Assembly: GCF_002234675.1 (NCBI RefSeq)
Contig: NC_019864.2
Coordinates: forward strand, 15,207,582-15,271,581
Direction: 5' to 3'
Length of the DNA stretch: 64,000 nucleotides
From: Oryzias latipes
Lineage: Eukaryota; Chordata; Actinopteri; Beloniformes; Adrianichthyidae
The position numbers and the translations under genes are program-made. The notes under the pieces are model-generated. The model was given only the letters and a program-made list of their open reading frames with translations, made no database searches and was not told the DNA's origin. Below, in pieces: positions 12,401-22,758 of the stretch (within the stretch, counting starts at the first letter, position 1; the number at the start of each line of letters is the position of its first letter).

Positions 12401-15400
12401 TAAAAATTCCAAATCCAGCTTTGCTGCCATCAAAGTAATTAAGTTTTGTGGCGTTTGTGCAGGGATACAACATTGAGGCTTCCAGCTGTGCGGGCTGAGG
12501 ACAGGGGTCACCTACACACAGCAGGAACAGCAAATACATTTTCAAATAACATTTTGAAAAGAAACAGCACGTCAATAAAATTTGTTGAATTTCTACCATC
12601 TTTCCAGAAGAACACGTTTTCTTGGATATCTGTGGCGTCTGCACTTGTAACAGCGAGAAGGACATCTCGATAAGTCACGTTGCGGATTTCCTGAATTTCT
12701 TCATCTGTAAACAAACTAAAATGGAAAGAAAGGTTAGATTAAAAACGGTCGACAAGGCTGGAGGTTGCAAAAAAGAAAGGTTTGCTCTATTTGAAATCTT
12801 TCTTATTACCCATTTAGTTTGTTTTCAAACCAGAAGCGATCTCCATTTCTGATGCGTTCAAACTGATCAAGGATTATGGCGGAGAAGACTGGACCTGGAC
12901 CGTCGAGAGACTCTAACAGTCCTCCAGGGAAGAGCTCCAGTTTGGAGATGTCTCCATCATACAATTCTGCCACAGCCTGGAGCATCTGAGGTACCACAAC
13001 ACATGACTGCTGTTTCACAGATCCAATCAATCAAAGCAATTCCGTTTAAAAGAGACTCTGTGCAGTGGGGACTGCAGATTTAACCTGAGGGTTAGTGCGG
13101 TTGAGCCCAGGATTGATTTCTTCAAATGTCTCCACAGGAGGGAGATCCAGAGCCTTCCTTATCTCTGTGTAGCTTTGCAAACCAAAGTCTCTTCCTCTCT
13201 GGATTGTCATTGCCACCAGATCCGTACGTGTGAACCTTAGAGGTCCATACATATAATCTGTCACAGCATAAATCCAGTTAGAACAGTGATATTTATTTCT
13301 GTCAAGATGAATGGAAAAGACAGACAACCTCTCAGGTCCTCCACAACAATGTTGTCTTCTCTCTCTGCAATCTGAGAGGCCATGCCCATGAGGAGGTCAT
13401 CCACATCCTGACCTGTCTTCACGTTGATCCTCTGAAAAAGACGAAAGGCATTTCATGGAAGAGTGTAACCTATTGCAGCATTAACCAGCCTAATTGGCAG
13501 TCCTGGCCCACGCCCTTATTGTGGCGGGGCCAACAAGTATGAAGGATCTAGGTTTGGCAAGAACACTTCTTGCTTCCTGTCCCCAGCTGTTCCTGCTCTG
13601 TTGTGGCTACACTTGGAGCAGCGTTTTCATCAGATTGCCCCGGTGCAGCACGGGGAAACAGTGCTCTGCTTTCACATTAAGTAAACCTTGACCAAACTGC
13701 TCTTCAGTTTGTTTGTTTTTTCTGCCTCTGGATTCCTATACAAAACCCATAACAATTTACAACGGTGAACTACCCAATCTCGAACCCTAAAACTAAAGAA
13801 CTCATTCATAACGAAGCCCTTGGATAAAGGCTTTGGACACACTCAACTGGACTCAACAATTTGTGTCCCCATTTTTCCCCGTGTCCTGTCAATGTTTTTC
13901 CCCAATTTGTGTCGATTCTTATCTTATACCCGTCTTGTGTTTTCAGTTCACACACTCTGGGCTCATCGAAACAAGCTTTTTGTCTGTGTCGGTCACAGTG
14001 CCTATTGAGCAAGCATCACAAAATATATATCTCAAAATATAATCAGACCCCCCAAAAAATTGAGCACTCAACAAGAAATAAGTGTAATATTAAACTGCAA
14101 CAATAACATACACTCATTTTAGAAGTGGCTATGAAATGGGTAAAATGCAAAAGCAAAAATTCTATTTGTACATGACTTTTTTTAAAATCCTCATAGGAAA
14201 AGTTCTATGGATTTAATCCCTTTGAAGTTTAAAGCCCTCATTAATTTGGCACTTTGCAGAACATGTGGAATAACAAACACATGATTAGCTTCCAAATTTT
14301 TTGCATCCTGAATACATTTACTCCTACTAACACTTGGTTGCAAAGGGGCCAGTTTTAACTAGCACAACACTCAGTTTTTGTGTTCAATTAGAGGCAGGCT
14401 GTACAATTCCTTGGAGGGATAGCATCATCCCTTACTGCAGCCTTTTCTTCAACTTTACTTGAAGCATAAAAGAAATCAGGACTTTCCTTCTCCAGCTCCA
14501 GGCTAATTAGTTTTTTGACAAGAAGTGTCACATGTATTTAAAAAGTCAAAATATTAGTGGAAGCAAAACTTTAAAAAAACCAATACTTTAATTTAAATAA
14601 TAGCAGATCAGCCACACAAATTATTCAGATTTTTTTAAATCAAGCAATTGTTTAATTTTTTTAAAGTCTGGTATAGATGCAGATTAGATATTAAGAATAT
14701 ATTTTTAAATAAACATAGTTTTTTTTTAAATAATAAATAAAATGCATACTTGTCGTTTCCAGAAGCTGTTGCAAAGGCGAATTGCAGGTGATGTACTCCC
14801 ATCTGCATTTGTAATATTTCGAAAATGGCAGGTTCTATTTCTGTAGCAAAAGGCAGAAGGAGCACACATCACTCTATTCCTTGTCACATGCAGAATCAAG
14901 GGGCCTCAAATAGAAGCAGTACCTCATATAAACACCAGGTGGGGTCATAGTAGCACTGATTCTCATGGCTGCAACCTCAAATTCAGGTGAGATTCCTGGA
15001 TCAACGAACTGCTGGTAGCCTGCATGCCAGAGAAAACACAACACAAAACAGTGTTACAGCAAAATTAGAGAGAAAAAAACTCCAGCACTACACAAAAAGA
15101 TAAATTGATGCAGCAACAGCAGCACAACAATGAAAATAGATTAAGGTCATGAGTTCACCCGACCATCGTTGCTTAACTTTCTTCAGTCATGACTGCTGAA
15201 TCAGCACAAGAGTGAGACTCAGGCTGATGCTTTGCTGACAGGGCGCATGTTTGCCTAACCCCGCCACCGATAGCTCACCTCTCCATGTGGTCACCGGTGC
15301 ATTACTGGTCTCCCTCCACCTGTATGCACACGCCTTCTGTGTGATTCTTACCTGGATAAGGAGGAAGTGTTTTGTTTCCCAAGTATCCTGGCAGCCATTC

Positions 15401-18400
15401 GTAGAGAGCAATGTTCTGTTTGGAAATATTGTTATGTTGTTATACAATGTCTGAGAAATACAATGACCTTCTCTGATGCCTATCATTTCATTCTATTTTT
15501 TATTTCATATGCCAGCATAGAGTTTTTGCCTCTATATGAGATTTTTCAAACCAGTAATACAAGTAAAATGAATGCCATGCATTTTAAGTTGCGTTTGCAG
15601 GTAACAGGAGACTCAAGTGAGAGATGACGCACTGGCCCTAAACGACCACCTGTCACTGATGCAGCCTGCATCTTTCCAGGGTGCAAATTAAATCAGAATC
15701 CATGCAGCGACAGGATTACAAAGAGACTTTTCTCTCTACCTGGAATGTGGCCACAGTGGTCTTTCTGGCATTTTGAAACAGCTCCTCATCTGACCACTCC
15801 GGGTGTTCTTCATGCAACTTGGAGGCGACATAATTGTGGTAGCGAAACCAGATAATCCCCTCTGCCGCTGTGAACATGTTCTCATTGGCCCAGGCATTTC
15901 CCAACTCTGTACACAGAAGAGGGCACAAACATGACAGCTCCAATATTTCATCAGCTGAATTAAAAACATCCTCATCAAAACAACAACATCTAGGTCAAGT
16001 AAAGACAGTTCAATAAGTCATCGCTGTTGTCAAAAATAGCAGTTCGTTTTGCAATGACTGGTTGTATTGTTTTTTTTTGTATAGTAAGGACTTTGAAAAA
16101 AACTATTTTTTTCTGTGGATATTTCTGAGCTGCAACACTTAATGTCGAGTATTGATCAAATATTAAGTCACATTTTCTGTTCCTGGTTCTTTTTATATCA
16201 ACATCAGGATAGATCATCTCATAAATATCCAGAACCACAAATGGAAAGCTGTTTGCCTTCAATATGATAACAAAAACATAAGATCCTCCATCTCTGACCT
16301 GCATAACTTCACACCTTTCACAACCCAAGTAACAAAACATTGGTTTCATGACTCACGAACGGCACATCCTCTGCTACAGAGGATGGATTTAGTGTGGCTA
16401 AGTGATACGCCATTAAACAGTAATTAGGGAGTCAGAGCCCACGTCAGGATGGGCCTCTCTTGACTCAGCCCCCTCTGATTAAAGCTCAAACAATTTTTGA
16501 AAATAATATTTTGCTTTTATTTGCTTTCAGCAGCTGTCGCAACATCCATTGGTCGGCTATTGCCACAAGAATCCGATACTGAAACCAGATCATGTGAAGA
16601 TGCAACTTCTAAAAAAAAAAAGGGGTTTGAGATTTCAGTATCAAGTATGTGCAGCTAATTAATTGTTTTGCCTTTAATATTTCTTTGTAAACCTTCATTT
16701 CATACTTTAAGTGACATTTTTCTGCCTATACATTCTGTGTTTCTGAACCATACCAGGTTTTTAAAAATAATAATAACATGTAATGTATGTGTTTTCTCAC
16801 CATAAAGGCCTTGTGGTCGGTGCTCTCCAGTAGAGGGGTCGGGAGCGCTCCACATGAAATTGGTTTCCCCTCCCTGCTTTGGCATGTTCCACTCAGAACC
16901 TGAAGTCAAGCGTCCTCCAGAGAAACTTCTCAGTAAGTCAGACCAAGAGCTGGAAGGGCCATAGATGGAGCTTCCATCTATCCAAGCTGTAACTGAATTG
17001 ATCTGCACAAAAATAACTGTTTCTTTAAAAATTCAAACATTAAAAAAGTCTTAGAAATCTCTATGTAGGACCATTTTCTTATAATCTATACATGTTTTTT
17101 TAAGATTGGGGTCAAAACGGATATGCTAGAGCTTTTTGCAGCTTTCTTTGGATGAAGGCAGGGGACACACTGGACATTATACAGCTACACACCCTCCTGA
17201 CTATCAAAGAAAAACAAGTCCTGTCAAATATTTTTAATCCATTGAAAAAATACAAGTCCCATAGCCCCCTCCCTTCATATTTGGTATCATTGAAAATCCC
17301 CAAATGTCCTCTGTAAATACTAAAAGGAGTTCATTCAGTGGTATGAAGTGGTTGGGAGATATTGAGGTTTCAAATTTTCCTCTACAGGGGACACATTTGC
17401 ATTGCTGGTAGTCAGGAGGATATACTCAGTTACTTAGTTCACCTATTGGCATCCCTTCAGGGGTCGCAACAGTAAACCAGCTCTCACTGATTTGCACAGC
17501 TGATTCGGCAGAGATTTTTATGGCGAATGACCTTCCTGACATCACGCTGAATTTTATCCGGACTGGGGACCGGCACAGGGAAACCCAGACTTTGCCCCCC
17601 CATGTGGCTACATAGTTAGGCCCTATGTGAAGGCTCTTGCCCAGGGACCCACACTGAGTGAAGCTCATCGTACCCTTGGGAAACAAACCCTGGGTTCCTG
17701 TGCAACAGTTCTACACGGAGCCAATTGAGTTCATCCAGCCGCTATCGAGGATATATTCAGTAGTAGGTGCCAATTAAAAAAAAAAAGCCATTAATAATTT
17801 TTGGACAGTGGTAGCAAGTCAGAGTGCTGAAACCCCATGCATACACAGAGAAAGCATGCTAAAAAAAAACAACAACTAGGATTTGAACTAAGACTTTCTT
17901 ACAATGAGTTGACATGTCTAACCACCACCACACTTTGACAAAACCTGCAGGAGAACCTATTGCAAATATGGGTCAATAATCCACACCTGCGTGCGAGGGT
18001 TGCTGGGGCTTTGACCGGATGCTTGATCCCACTCTCCTCTCCGGAATGGCAGCTGGACCTCTCCCGTGGCATTGGGGTCAAAGACTGGGTCACCTTGTGG
18101 AACTGGGATGTTCATGAACTCAGGTGGACAACCAGAACTTCTTAAGTCTGAAATCTCAAAGGCAACATGGTAGCCTGCAATGTTTTGAGAAAAGAAAAAC
18201 TTTAAAAAAATGTGGAATAACACATTCTTCACACAGTCTGTGTCTTCTATTGTCTGTTTTTATTTTGTTTCATCAGCCAATGAAACACTCAGTCACGTTT
18301 GAAATTAATGAATCACAGGGATGGACTTCTTAGAAACCTCATCTGCAGAGGTGGGAATTTAACCACTGGCTTGCATTGCTTCTTAAGACAAAAAAGCAGA

Positions 18401-19123
18401 CATGGATTACACAAGGGAGTTACCTAACTATGCTTTTAATATACCTACAATATTAGCTGTCAATTATCCTTGTTGTAGTATTATATTGTAGTATTTTTCA
18501 CTGTTCAACGTGTATTCTTATAAGTTAGTATAGGGGTGACTGTGCCTGCACAGCATCCAAACCTCTTTATTTGACCTGCAAATGTGCGTTTAAACCTATA
18601 TTTTCAATGAAAAATTATGTCTAATTGATTATATTTACCGAAGAACAAAAACAGCACAGTCTGGTTGCGGGTGGAGGGCAGCCCAGAGGGCCCCTCTGCC
18701 AGGACCCGGCTCAGTCTGCGCGGGTTTGGCTGCAGCGGCTCGAGGACAGGTTGGTAGACTCCGTCCCAGTACTGCGCGGGCACGAGGCGCACGAGGCGAG
18801 AACCTGTGCGAGAACCCGCGAGTGAACAGGTGCCTCGATGCTGCTGCTGCTGCTCACCTGTCTCTCCCCCCTCCCCACTTCCACACACTCACCGACCGAT
18901 CCACGCCTGGGATTCCCCAAACTGTTGTACCAGCCATCAAAGCGAGGGACCTCCCAGGTAATCTCACTCTGGGAATCTGCTTATGATGAGCGTTCGAATC
19001 AAACAGTTTGCTCCGCATTTAGGGTGACTCTTCAGCTTTAATTACGGTGCACTTACGTTCAGTGACGGTGAGCACCAAGCCAGCCACTGCGCACACACTC
19101 CAAACCCATTTACGCAAATCCAT
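3475..19123 (-). CDS. duox: Dual oxidase (NADPH oxidase/peroxidase), 33 exons
   Basis: Complete gene, 1502 residues (human DUOX1 is about 1550). It makes H2O2 at the apical membrane from cytosolic NADPH. Exons: 19123-19057, 18976-18893, 18803-18639, 18174-17987, 17002-16801, 15906-15740, 15415-15352, 15019-14923, 14840-14750, 13431-13329, 13257-13085, 12985-12810, 12715-12597, 12511-12374, 12260-12159, 10641-10442, 10300-10115, 9868-9643, 9404-9311, 9220-9045, 8970-8901, 8770-8726, 8641-8463, 8382-8152, 6636-6537, 6456-6407, 6286-6159, 6077-5924, 5825-5593, 5514-5356, 5279-5124, 3825-3697, 3597-3475. Phases agree throughout. Order: signal peptide ([20 protein letters not shown]), peroxidase-homology ectodomain (about 25-570), first membrane segment, EF-hand 1 (806-817, [12 protein letters not shown]), EF-hand 2 (842-853, atypical), haem-binding ferric-reductase helices (FHR and AHSLAH), FAD motif [16 protein letters not shown] motifs [17 protein letters not shown] and [16 protein letters not shown], and C-terminus HHYENF. 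Two introns use GC-AG. The gene is head to head with its maturation factor. Only one duox is seen, so neither DUOX1 nor DUOX2 is implied. Confidence 0.97.
4370..4975 (+). mobile_element. Split copy of a piggyBac-like MITE
   Basis: Bases 4370-4570 match one half of the elements at 25586-26120 and 57959-58510, including TTTCTGCAGAGC and GTGGAGCAACCCCG. Bases about 4855-4975 match the other end (CCAGAAATGCAATTTTAA, then ATAGTGGGTCT). A different repeat with an AATTG tail sits between them. It lies in the duox intron between exons 31 and 32. Confidence 0.7.
4615..4845 (+). repeat. SINE/LINE-tail repeat with AATTG tail
   Basis: The segment runs from AAGGGCAGGGATGTCCAG through GAAGCCCATCGAGACGACTG and TTTGGGCTATACAAATA to tandem TTGAA/AATTG units. 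A second copy lies in opposite orientation at 57476-57720. The simple-repeat 3' tail suggests a retroposon. It interrupts the MITE at 4370-4975. Confidence 0.7.
7075..8110 (-). mobile_element. Decayed LINE reverse-transcriptase fragment (RTE-like)
   Basis: On the minus strand this intronic stretch gives broken reading frames with reverse-transcriptase similarity, for example [20 protein letters not shown] followed by LWF around 7830-7880. That resembles the 'D.EKAYDRVPREELW' segment of RTE-class LINEs. The surrounding DNA follows a repeat very common in teleosts, from the GCTGATACCTTTAGGGATCG boundary to the 'TGGCATGAATCGTACTG' part. Frames are interrupted, so it is inactive. It fills most of the duox intron between exons 24 and 25, in the same direction as the gene. 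Confidence 0.75.
10880..11245 (+). repeat. Dispersed teleost repeat, fullest copy
   Basis: Typical landmarks are GGCAAAGGCAGGGTACACCC, TTTTTGGACTGTGGGAGGA, CATGCACGGGGAGAACATGC and a closing GAATTTGAACAAGAGCCG. It lies in the long duox intron between exons 15 and 16. Other copies are at 17795-17940, 42005-42255, 42730-42905 and 55425-55720. Confidence 0.8.
11868..12030 (-). repeat. tRNA-derived SINE copy
   Basis: Read on the minus strand it has a degenerate tRNA-like head (TTAGAGCTGTCGATCTCTGA), a box-B-like GGTTTCATTCC, then GTGTCAAAGTGTATTTGGGC and AAGGCACTGAAACC, a body common in fish tRNA-derived SINEs. It is degenerate and is not a functional tRNA. It lies in a duox intron. Confidence 0.65.
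17188..17425 (+). mobile_element. Inverted-repeat MITE, family B, copy 1
   Basis: The left end CCCTCCTGACTATCA and the right end GGTAGTCAGGAGGATA are inverted repeats of each other. The body (CCCAAATGTCCTCTGTAAAT, TACTAAAAGG, GGTTGGGAGATA) matches a second copy at 61036-61281. It lies in the duox intron between exons 4 and 5. Confidence 0.7.
17435..17725 (+). repeat. Dispersed teleost repeat (GGGGTCGCAACAG type)
   Basis: Landmarks are CCCTTCAGGGGTCGCAACAG, GCTGATTCGGCAGAGATTTT and CTTCCTGAC followed by TTTATCCGGACTGGGGACCG. I recall this pattern as abundant in teleost introns. It abuts the right end of the family B MITE. No copy elsewhere in this window was noticed. Confidence 0.55.
17795..17940 (+). 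repeat. Truncated copy of the 10880-type repeat
   Basis: It has the sequence TTTTGGACAGTGGTAGCAAG, a CCATGCATACACAGAGAAAG block and the closing AGGATTTGAACTAAGACTTT with AACCACCACCAC. These match the 3' half of the repeat at 10880-11245. Confidence 0.6.
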
Positions 19124-19536
19124 TGAAGCGCAAGATGCTCCTGAGCGCAGCCTTCCACGCCGGTGAAGGACTTCTGAAAGGTGAAGCCTCTGCTGTGAAC
19201 TCTCAACTGTTATTAAGCCTTTACTTCATTAGTAAATCCAAACAGTTAATACTTTAAATCTCCACGTTGAAAAGAAACGTAATACATCTCTAAAAAGCCC
19301 AGTCTCACCTGTTGCAGAGGTAAAGATGCTGAATTGGAGTAAAGCAGGTTCAGTCAGAGGTGCACCTGAGGACTTCTGCAGTAACAGCTTGATGTGTTGC
19401 CCAGCTGCTCAAAACGTGTATGTGACTTATGTCACAAGTGGGAATGGCCATCATCCCTGGATCACACCTCTTTTCTACAACATTCCACCAAATGCATCCT
19501 CCCCCTCCTCTCCTGTGACATGAAGGGGGCCACAAG

Positions 19537-19542
19537 TATAAA
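19537..19542 (+). promoter_or_regulatory. TATA box of duoxa
   Basis: TATAAA stands about 30 bp before a likely non-coding first exon that ends at a strong splice donor (CCAG|GTAAGA after 19597). The spacing fits a class II promoter. Confidence 0.6.
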
Positions 19543-19564
19543 GGAAGTGTTCGTTCACCAGTCT

Positions 19565-19597
19565 TCAAGCTTCTCGTCTCCTCTTGTAGCTTTCCAG
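19565..19597 (+). other. Putative 5' UTR exon of duoxa
   Basis: A pyrimidine-rich stretch downstream of the TATA box ends at TTTCCAG|GTAAGA. The next acceptor (CTCTGTTTCAG, just before 19901) opens the exon that holds the ATG. The start of this exon is a guess. Confidence 0.45.
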
Positions 19598-19924
19598 GTA
19601 AGATTTCTTTTTATTATTGCTCTGTTGATACTTTATTGGCATTTAAAACTTTGCATTACAGTTTGATCAGATGCACATGAATCAGTGTGGGGTTTTAATT
19701 GACTAGATGCAAAAAGATGCGTGCCTTTTAGAGATGCATTTGTGACTTTGGAGTGGAGAGCAGCTCCAGGTTAGACATGCTTTTGTTTGATCTCGTGCCA
19801 TGTTACATGCATGCAATATCCCTTATCAGTGAGCTGCTATCTCTGTATCTGGAGGGAAAACTGAGATCCCACTGCCTAACACTGCTTTCTCTGTTTCAGC
19901 TGTATTCTTAGATCAGACGCTAAG

Positions 19925-21605
19925 ATGACTTTCTACAACGACATTTACCCCTTCTACCCTCTACAAAGGATCTCCTTCATCTTCAGTGGTCGCTTACTCA
20001 CCATTATTCTAGTCTTCTTGGTGCTAGCGTCCACTCTTCTCCTCATTCTTCCTGGAATACGGGGGAAGTCGGTATGTTTGAGCTAATCACATAAAATCCT
20101 GATGATTTCCACATGTTGAAGCAGATTTATTTTCTTTATTTTTCTGCTCATTAGAGACTTTTCTGGATGCTCAGGATAATCACCAGCCTGTTCATTGGTG
20201 GGGTAATAGTGGGTGAGTTTTGTTTTCTCAACAAAGCTTAGAACAAAACCAATTTGTGTTTTCAATTTGCTTTCCATTAATTGTGAACATCTGAACAATG
20301 ATTACCTTTGTGTTTTTTGTGCAGTGCTTAACTTCACTGACAACTGGGCTGAAGCCAGAATGACCACAAACGCCACCTACAAGTCTTTCAGCAGTGCAGT
20401 GATTAATGCTGAGGTCGGCCTGCATGTCGGTCTGTACGGCATTAATGTGACACTAAAAGGTGAGTCACCTAAGCTGCAAATGTGTAATTTTGAGGTGTTG
20501 AAAGTTTCAGGAAGTTAAGCAATGCAGTTTTGTTGATGATGCTCTCTCACCACTCAGAAAAGGATCAATCGCCATTCATTTTGCACAGTAGTTTTCATTA
20601 CAATAGTTGTTTTCCATGTTTTAGGGAATCCTGTCGTGCAGTTCAATGAAACCATTAACTACAATGAGATGTTCAGCTGGCATGACCTAACTGAGGAAGA
20701 GTATGAAGAAGCTCTGGAGAAAGGTTTACCAAACCCCATCCTCTACATCGTTGAGAAGTTCACCCTCAACAGTCCGTGTGGTCTGATCTTTCAGTACAGA
20801 TACTCAGGAAGATTTGCCTCTGCAACACTCTGGTGATTATAGATCATTTAGACAATATTTTCTTTTAGAGTTATGCATCAAAACATTCACTAGATTTTTA
20901 TTATTAAAGAAGAAATTGAAAGAGTTCATCGGATTTCTTTTGCAGGACTGCATTTTGCAGCTGGATGCTCTCCAACATCCTCTTCTCCATGCCAGTCATT
21001 TTGTACGCTGGTTACATGATGATAGTCACTGCAGGCTTCATTTTCTTCTCCATGGCCTCCTTCTCCACCATCATGAATGTGCCTCAGTGTGTTTTCTCCA
21101 TCGGAACGGACTCCGTTTCTACAGAATACAGCCATTCATTCTGGTTGGCGCTCGCTACAGGTACAGTTGATATTCAGTTAATAATTTCTTTAGAAAATGA
21201 AACAGAGAAATGGGGAAGGTTTCCACTGACTGAGGTCTCTTCCAGGAGTTCTGTGCACCATCATTGGGACCGTTGTGGTGATGCTGAACTTTCTGATGCC
21301 AGAGAGGATAAAGACAGCTTTCAGTGTCTGTGTCGATGGTTGTGAGGATGAGGACGTTTTTTACAGGGAAGGATACCTTAACTCAGTTTTCCTTGATGGA
21401 GCGCATTCTCCTCTGCCTTTAACAGTTAAAGAAGTAAGTTTACTGCATTGACTTTCATTAATTTCACAAATATTTAACCATTTTGTTAGAAGAATGTTGT
21501 CTTGATGTGTATTTAAAGCAGTAATACATGTCTACTCATAATTTTAAATGATTTGGTATGTAACAGACTGTTTTTTTTTTTGTTGTATTTCAGGATCCTT
21601 TATGA
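19925..21605 (+). CDS. duoxa: Dual oxidase maturation factor
   Basis: Complete gene, 320 residues (human DUOXA2 is 320, DUOXA1 343). Exons 19925-20071, 20155-20212, 20325-20459, 20625-20832, 20946-21160, 21246-21433, 21594-21605; all phases agree and all introns are GT-AG. The protein starts [20 protein letters not shown], then a first membrane helix ([19 protein letters not shown]), a second ([17 protein letters not shown]), an extracellular loop with sequons NFT, NAT, NVT and NET, and three further hydrophobic helices (for example [14 protein letters not shown]). It is an endoplasmic-reticulum membrane chaperone that lets DUOX fold, exit to the surface and become active. The last coding exon carries only three codons and the stop. 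One duoxa for one duox suggests an obligate pair. Confidence 0.96.
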
Positions 21606-22758
21606 AGTTTCCAGGATTTTTTCACAAACTATACTTGAAGATTTTGTTTGCTGAATGTGTAAGAAAGTTTCACACCCGTCTAACTGCCTATGTGAGCCTG
21701 AAGTGTTATGTGTTGACAGGAAATTTGTTTTTGAATCTGTACTTTTTTTTGTCAGGGTTCTCTGGTTGTAAAACAATATAGGCATTTGTATGGGATCCAT
21801 ACAAAGTGTGTGTTCTTTGATCACTAATATAATTCATTCAACTGTCTTTACAAAGAATTATAAGACAATCCATGAGTTTTTGCTAATCTCATTAGCGTCT
21901 TTTTGCATAACTCATCTTCATTATGCAAAGTTTTAAATTGCCTTGTAGTTTTTTTTCTATCCTAATTGGCACAAGTAAATGTGAAAAGAATGAGTGTATG
22001 AATGAGCATTAAATGCTTTGTAAAAGTAAATATAATGTAATCCAACAATCGTATTTATTTGGTCTTAAAATCCAACATTTGTATGTGTCTTTATCTTTAT
22101 CAATAAAATACTTGAAAAATACTTGAGTCAGCAGTCAAATTGTAATTTTGTTCAATTTCTCATTACATTCATCCAGCACAAGCATATTCATACATTAATA
22201 TACAGTCAGTCAAAGGTACTGATCCCCCTACACTGTTTTTGAGAAGCAGGTGTAGCTTTGGTTTTTAGCATCACCAGCAAACACAGTTTAATCCCTCATC
22301 CCAGTTCATTTTTATTGTCCTTTAATACTTAGTGTAAGAGATTATATTGTCAGATTAAGAATGAGTCCTTGGTCAGTTATTTTCCATGTTCACATGCATA
22401 AATTCTGAAGGAATAATATGGCCTTTCTAATCCAAGTATATTGACAATACAGGAACAATTTCAAACCCATACACATTATAAAAATGACTAAATGAAAAAT
22501 AATTTTACTCATTTATCTCTTCATAAGAAAATAATCATGACCGTAAAGCTACTTCTCTTCAACACCAGAAACTCATACACAGTACTACAGACAGTGTTTA
22601 CATTTATAAGGCCATTATGACGATGTAATTCAAGACAAAACCTGAAAAATGAGGACGAGATGCTCCATACGGCATCGCAGCAAAAGCCCAAAAAGGAAAT
22701 AATAGAAAAATAAATTCTCGCCCATCCATCCATTTGCACTGTTCCATACAGGTCTCCT
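21606..22758. other. Convergent 3' UTRs of duoxa and apba2
   Basis: No exon is seen. A poly(A) signal AATAAA for duoxa is at 22102-22107. On the other strand AATAAA at 22316-22311 could end apba2, giving a 3' UTR of about 440 nt. The two transcripts therefore probably stop about 200 bp apart without overlapping. Confidence 0.55.

Larger units (their letters stand above)
19124..19924. promoter_or_regulatory. Shared divergent promoter interval of duox and duoxa
   Basis: The two start codons are 801 bp apart and the genes face away from each other. No other gene fits between them. A TATA box is visible on the duoxa side; none was recognised on the duox side. As the two proteins act as one enzyme, shared regulation is a reasonable inference. 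Confidence 0.7.

Noticed and set aside
13490-13800. GC-richer stretch in a duox intron (GCCCACGCCCTTATTGTGG) as a possible gene or repeat
   Set aside because: No domain on either strand and no second copy in the window; it cannot be assigned.
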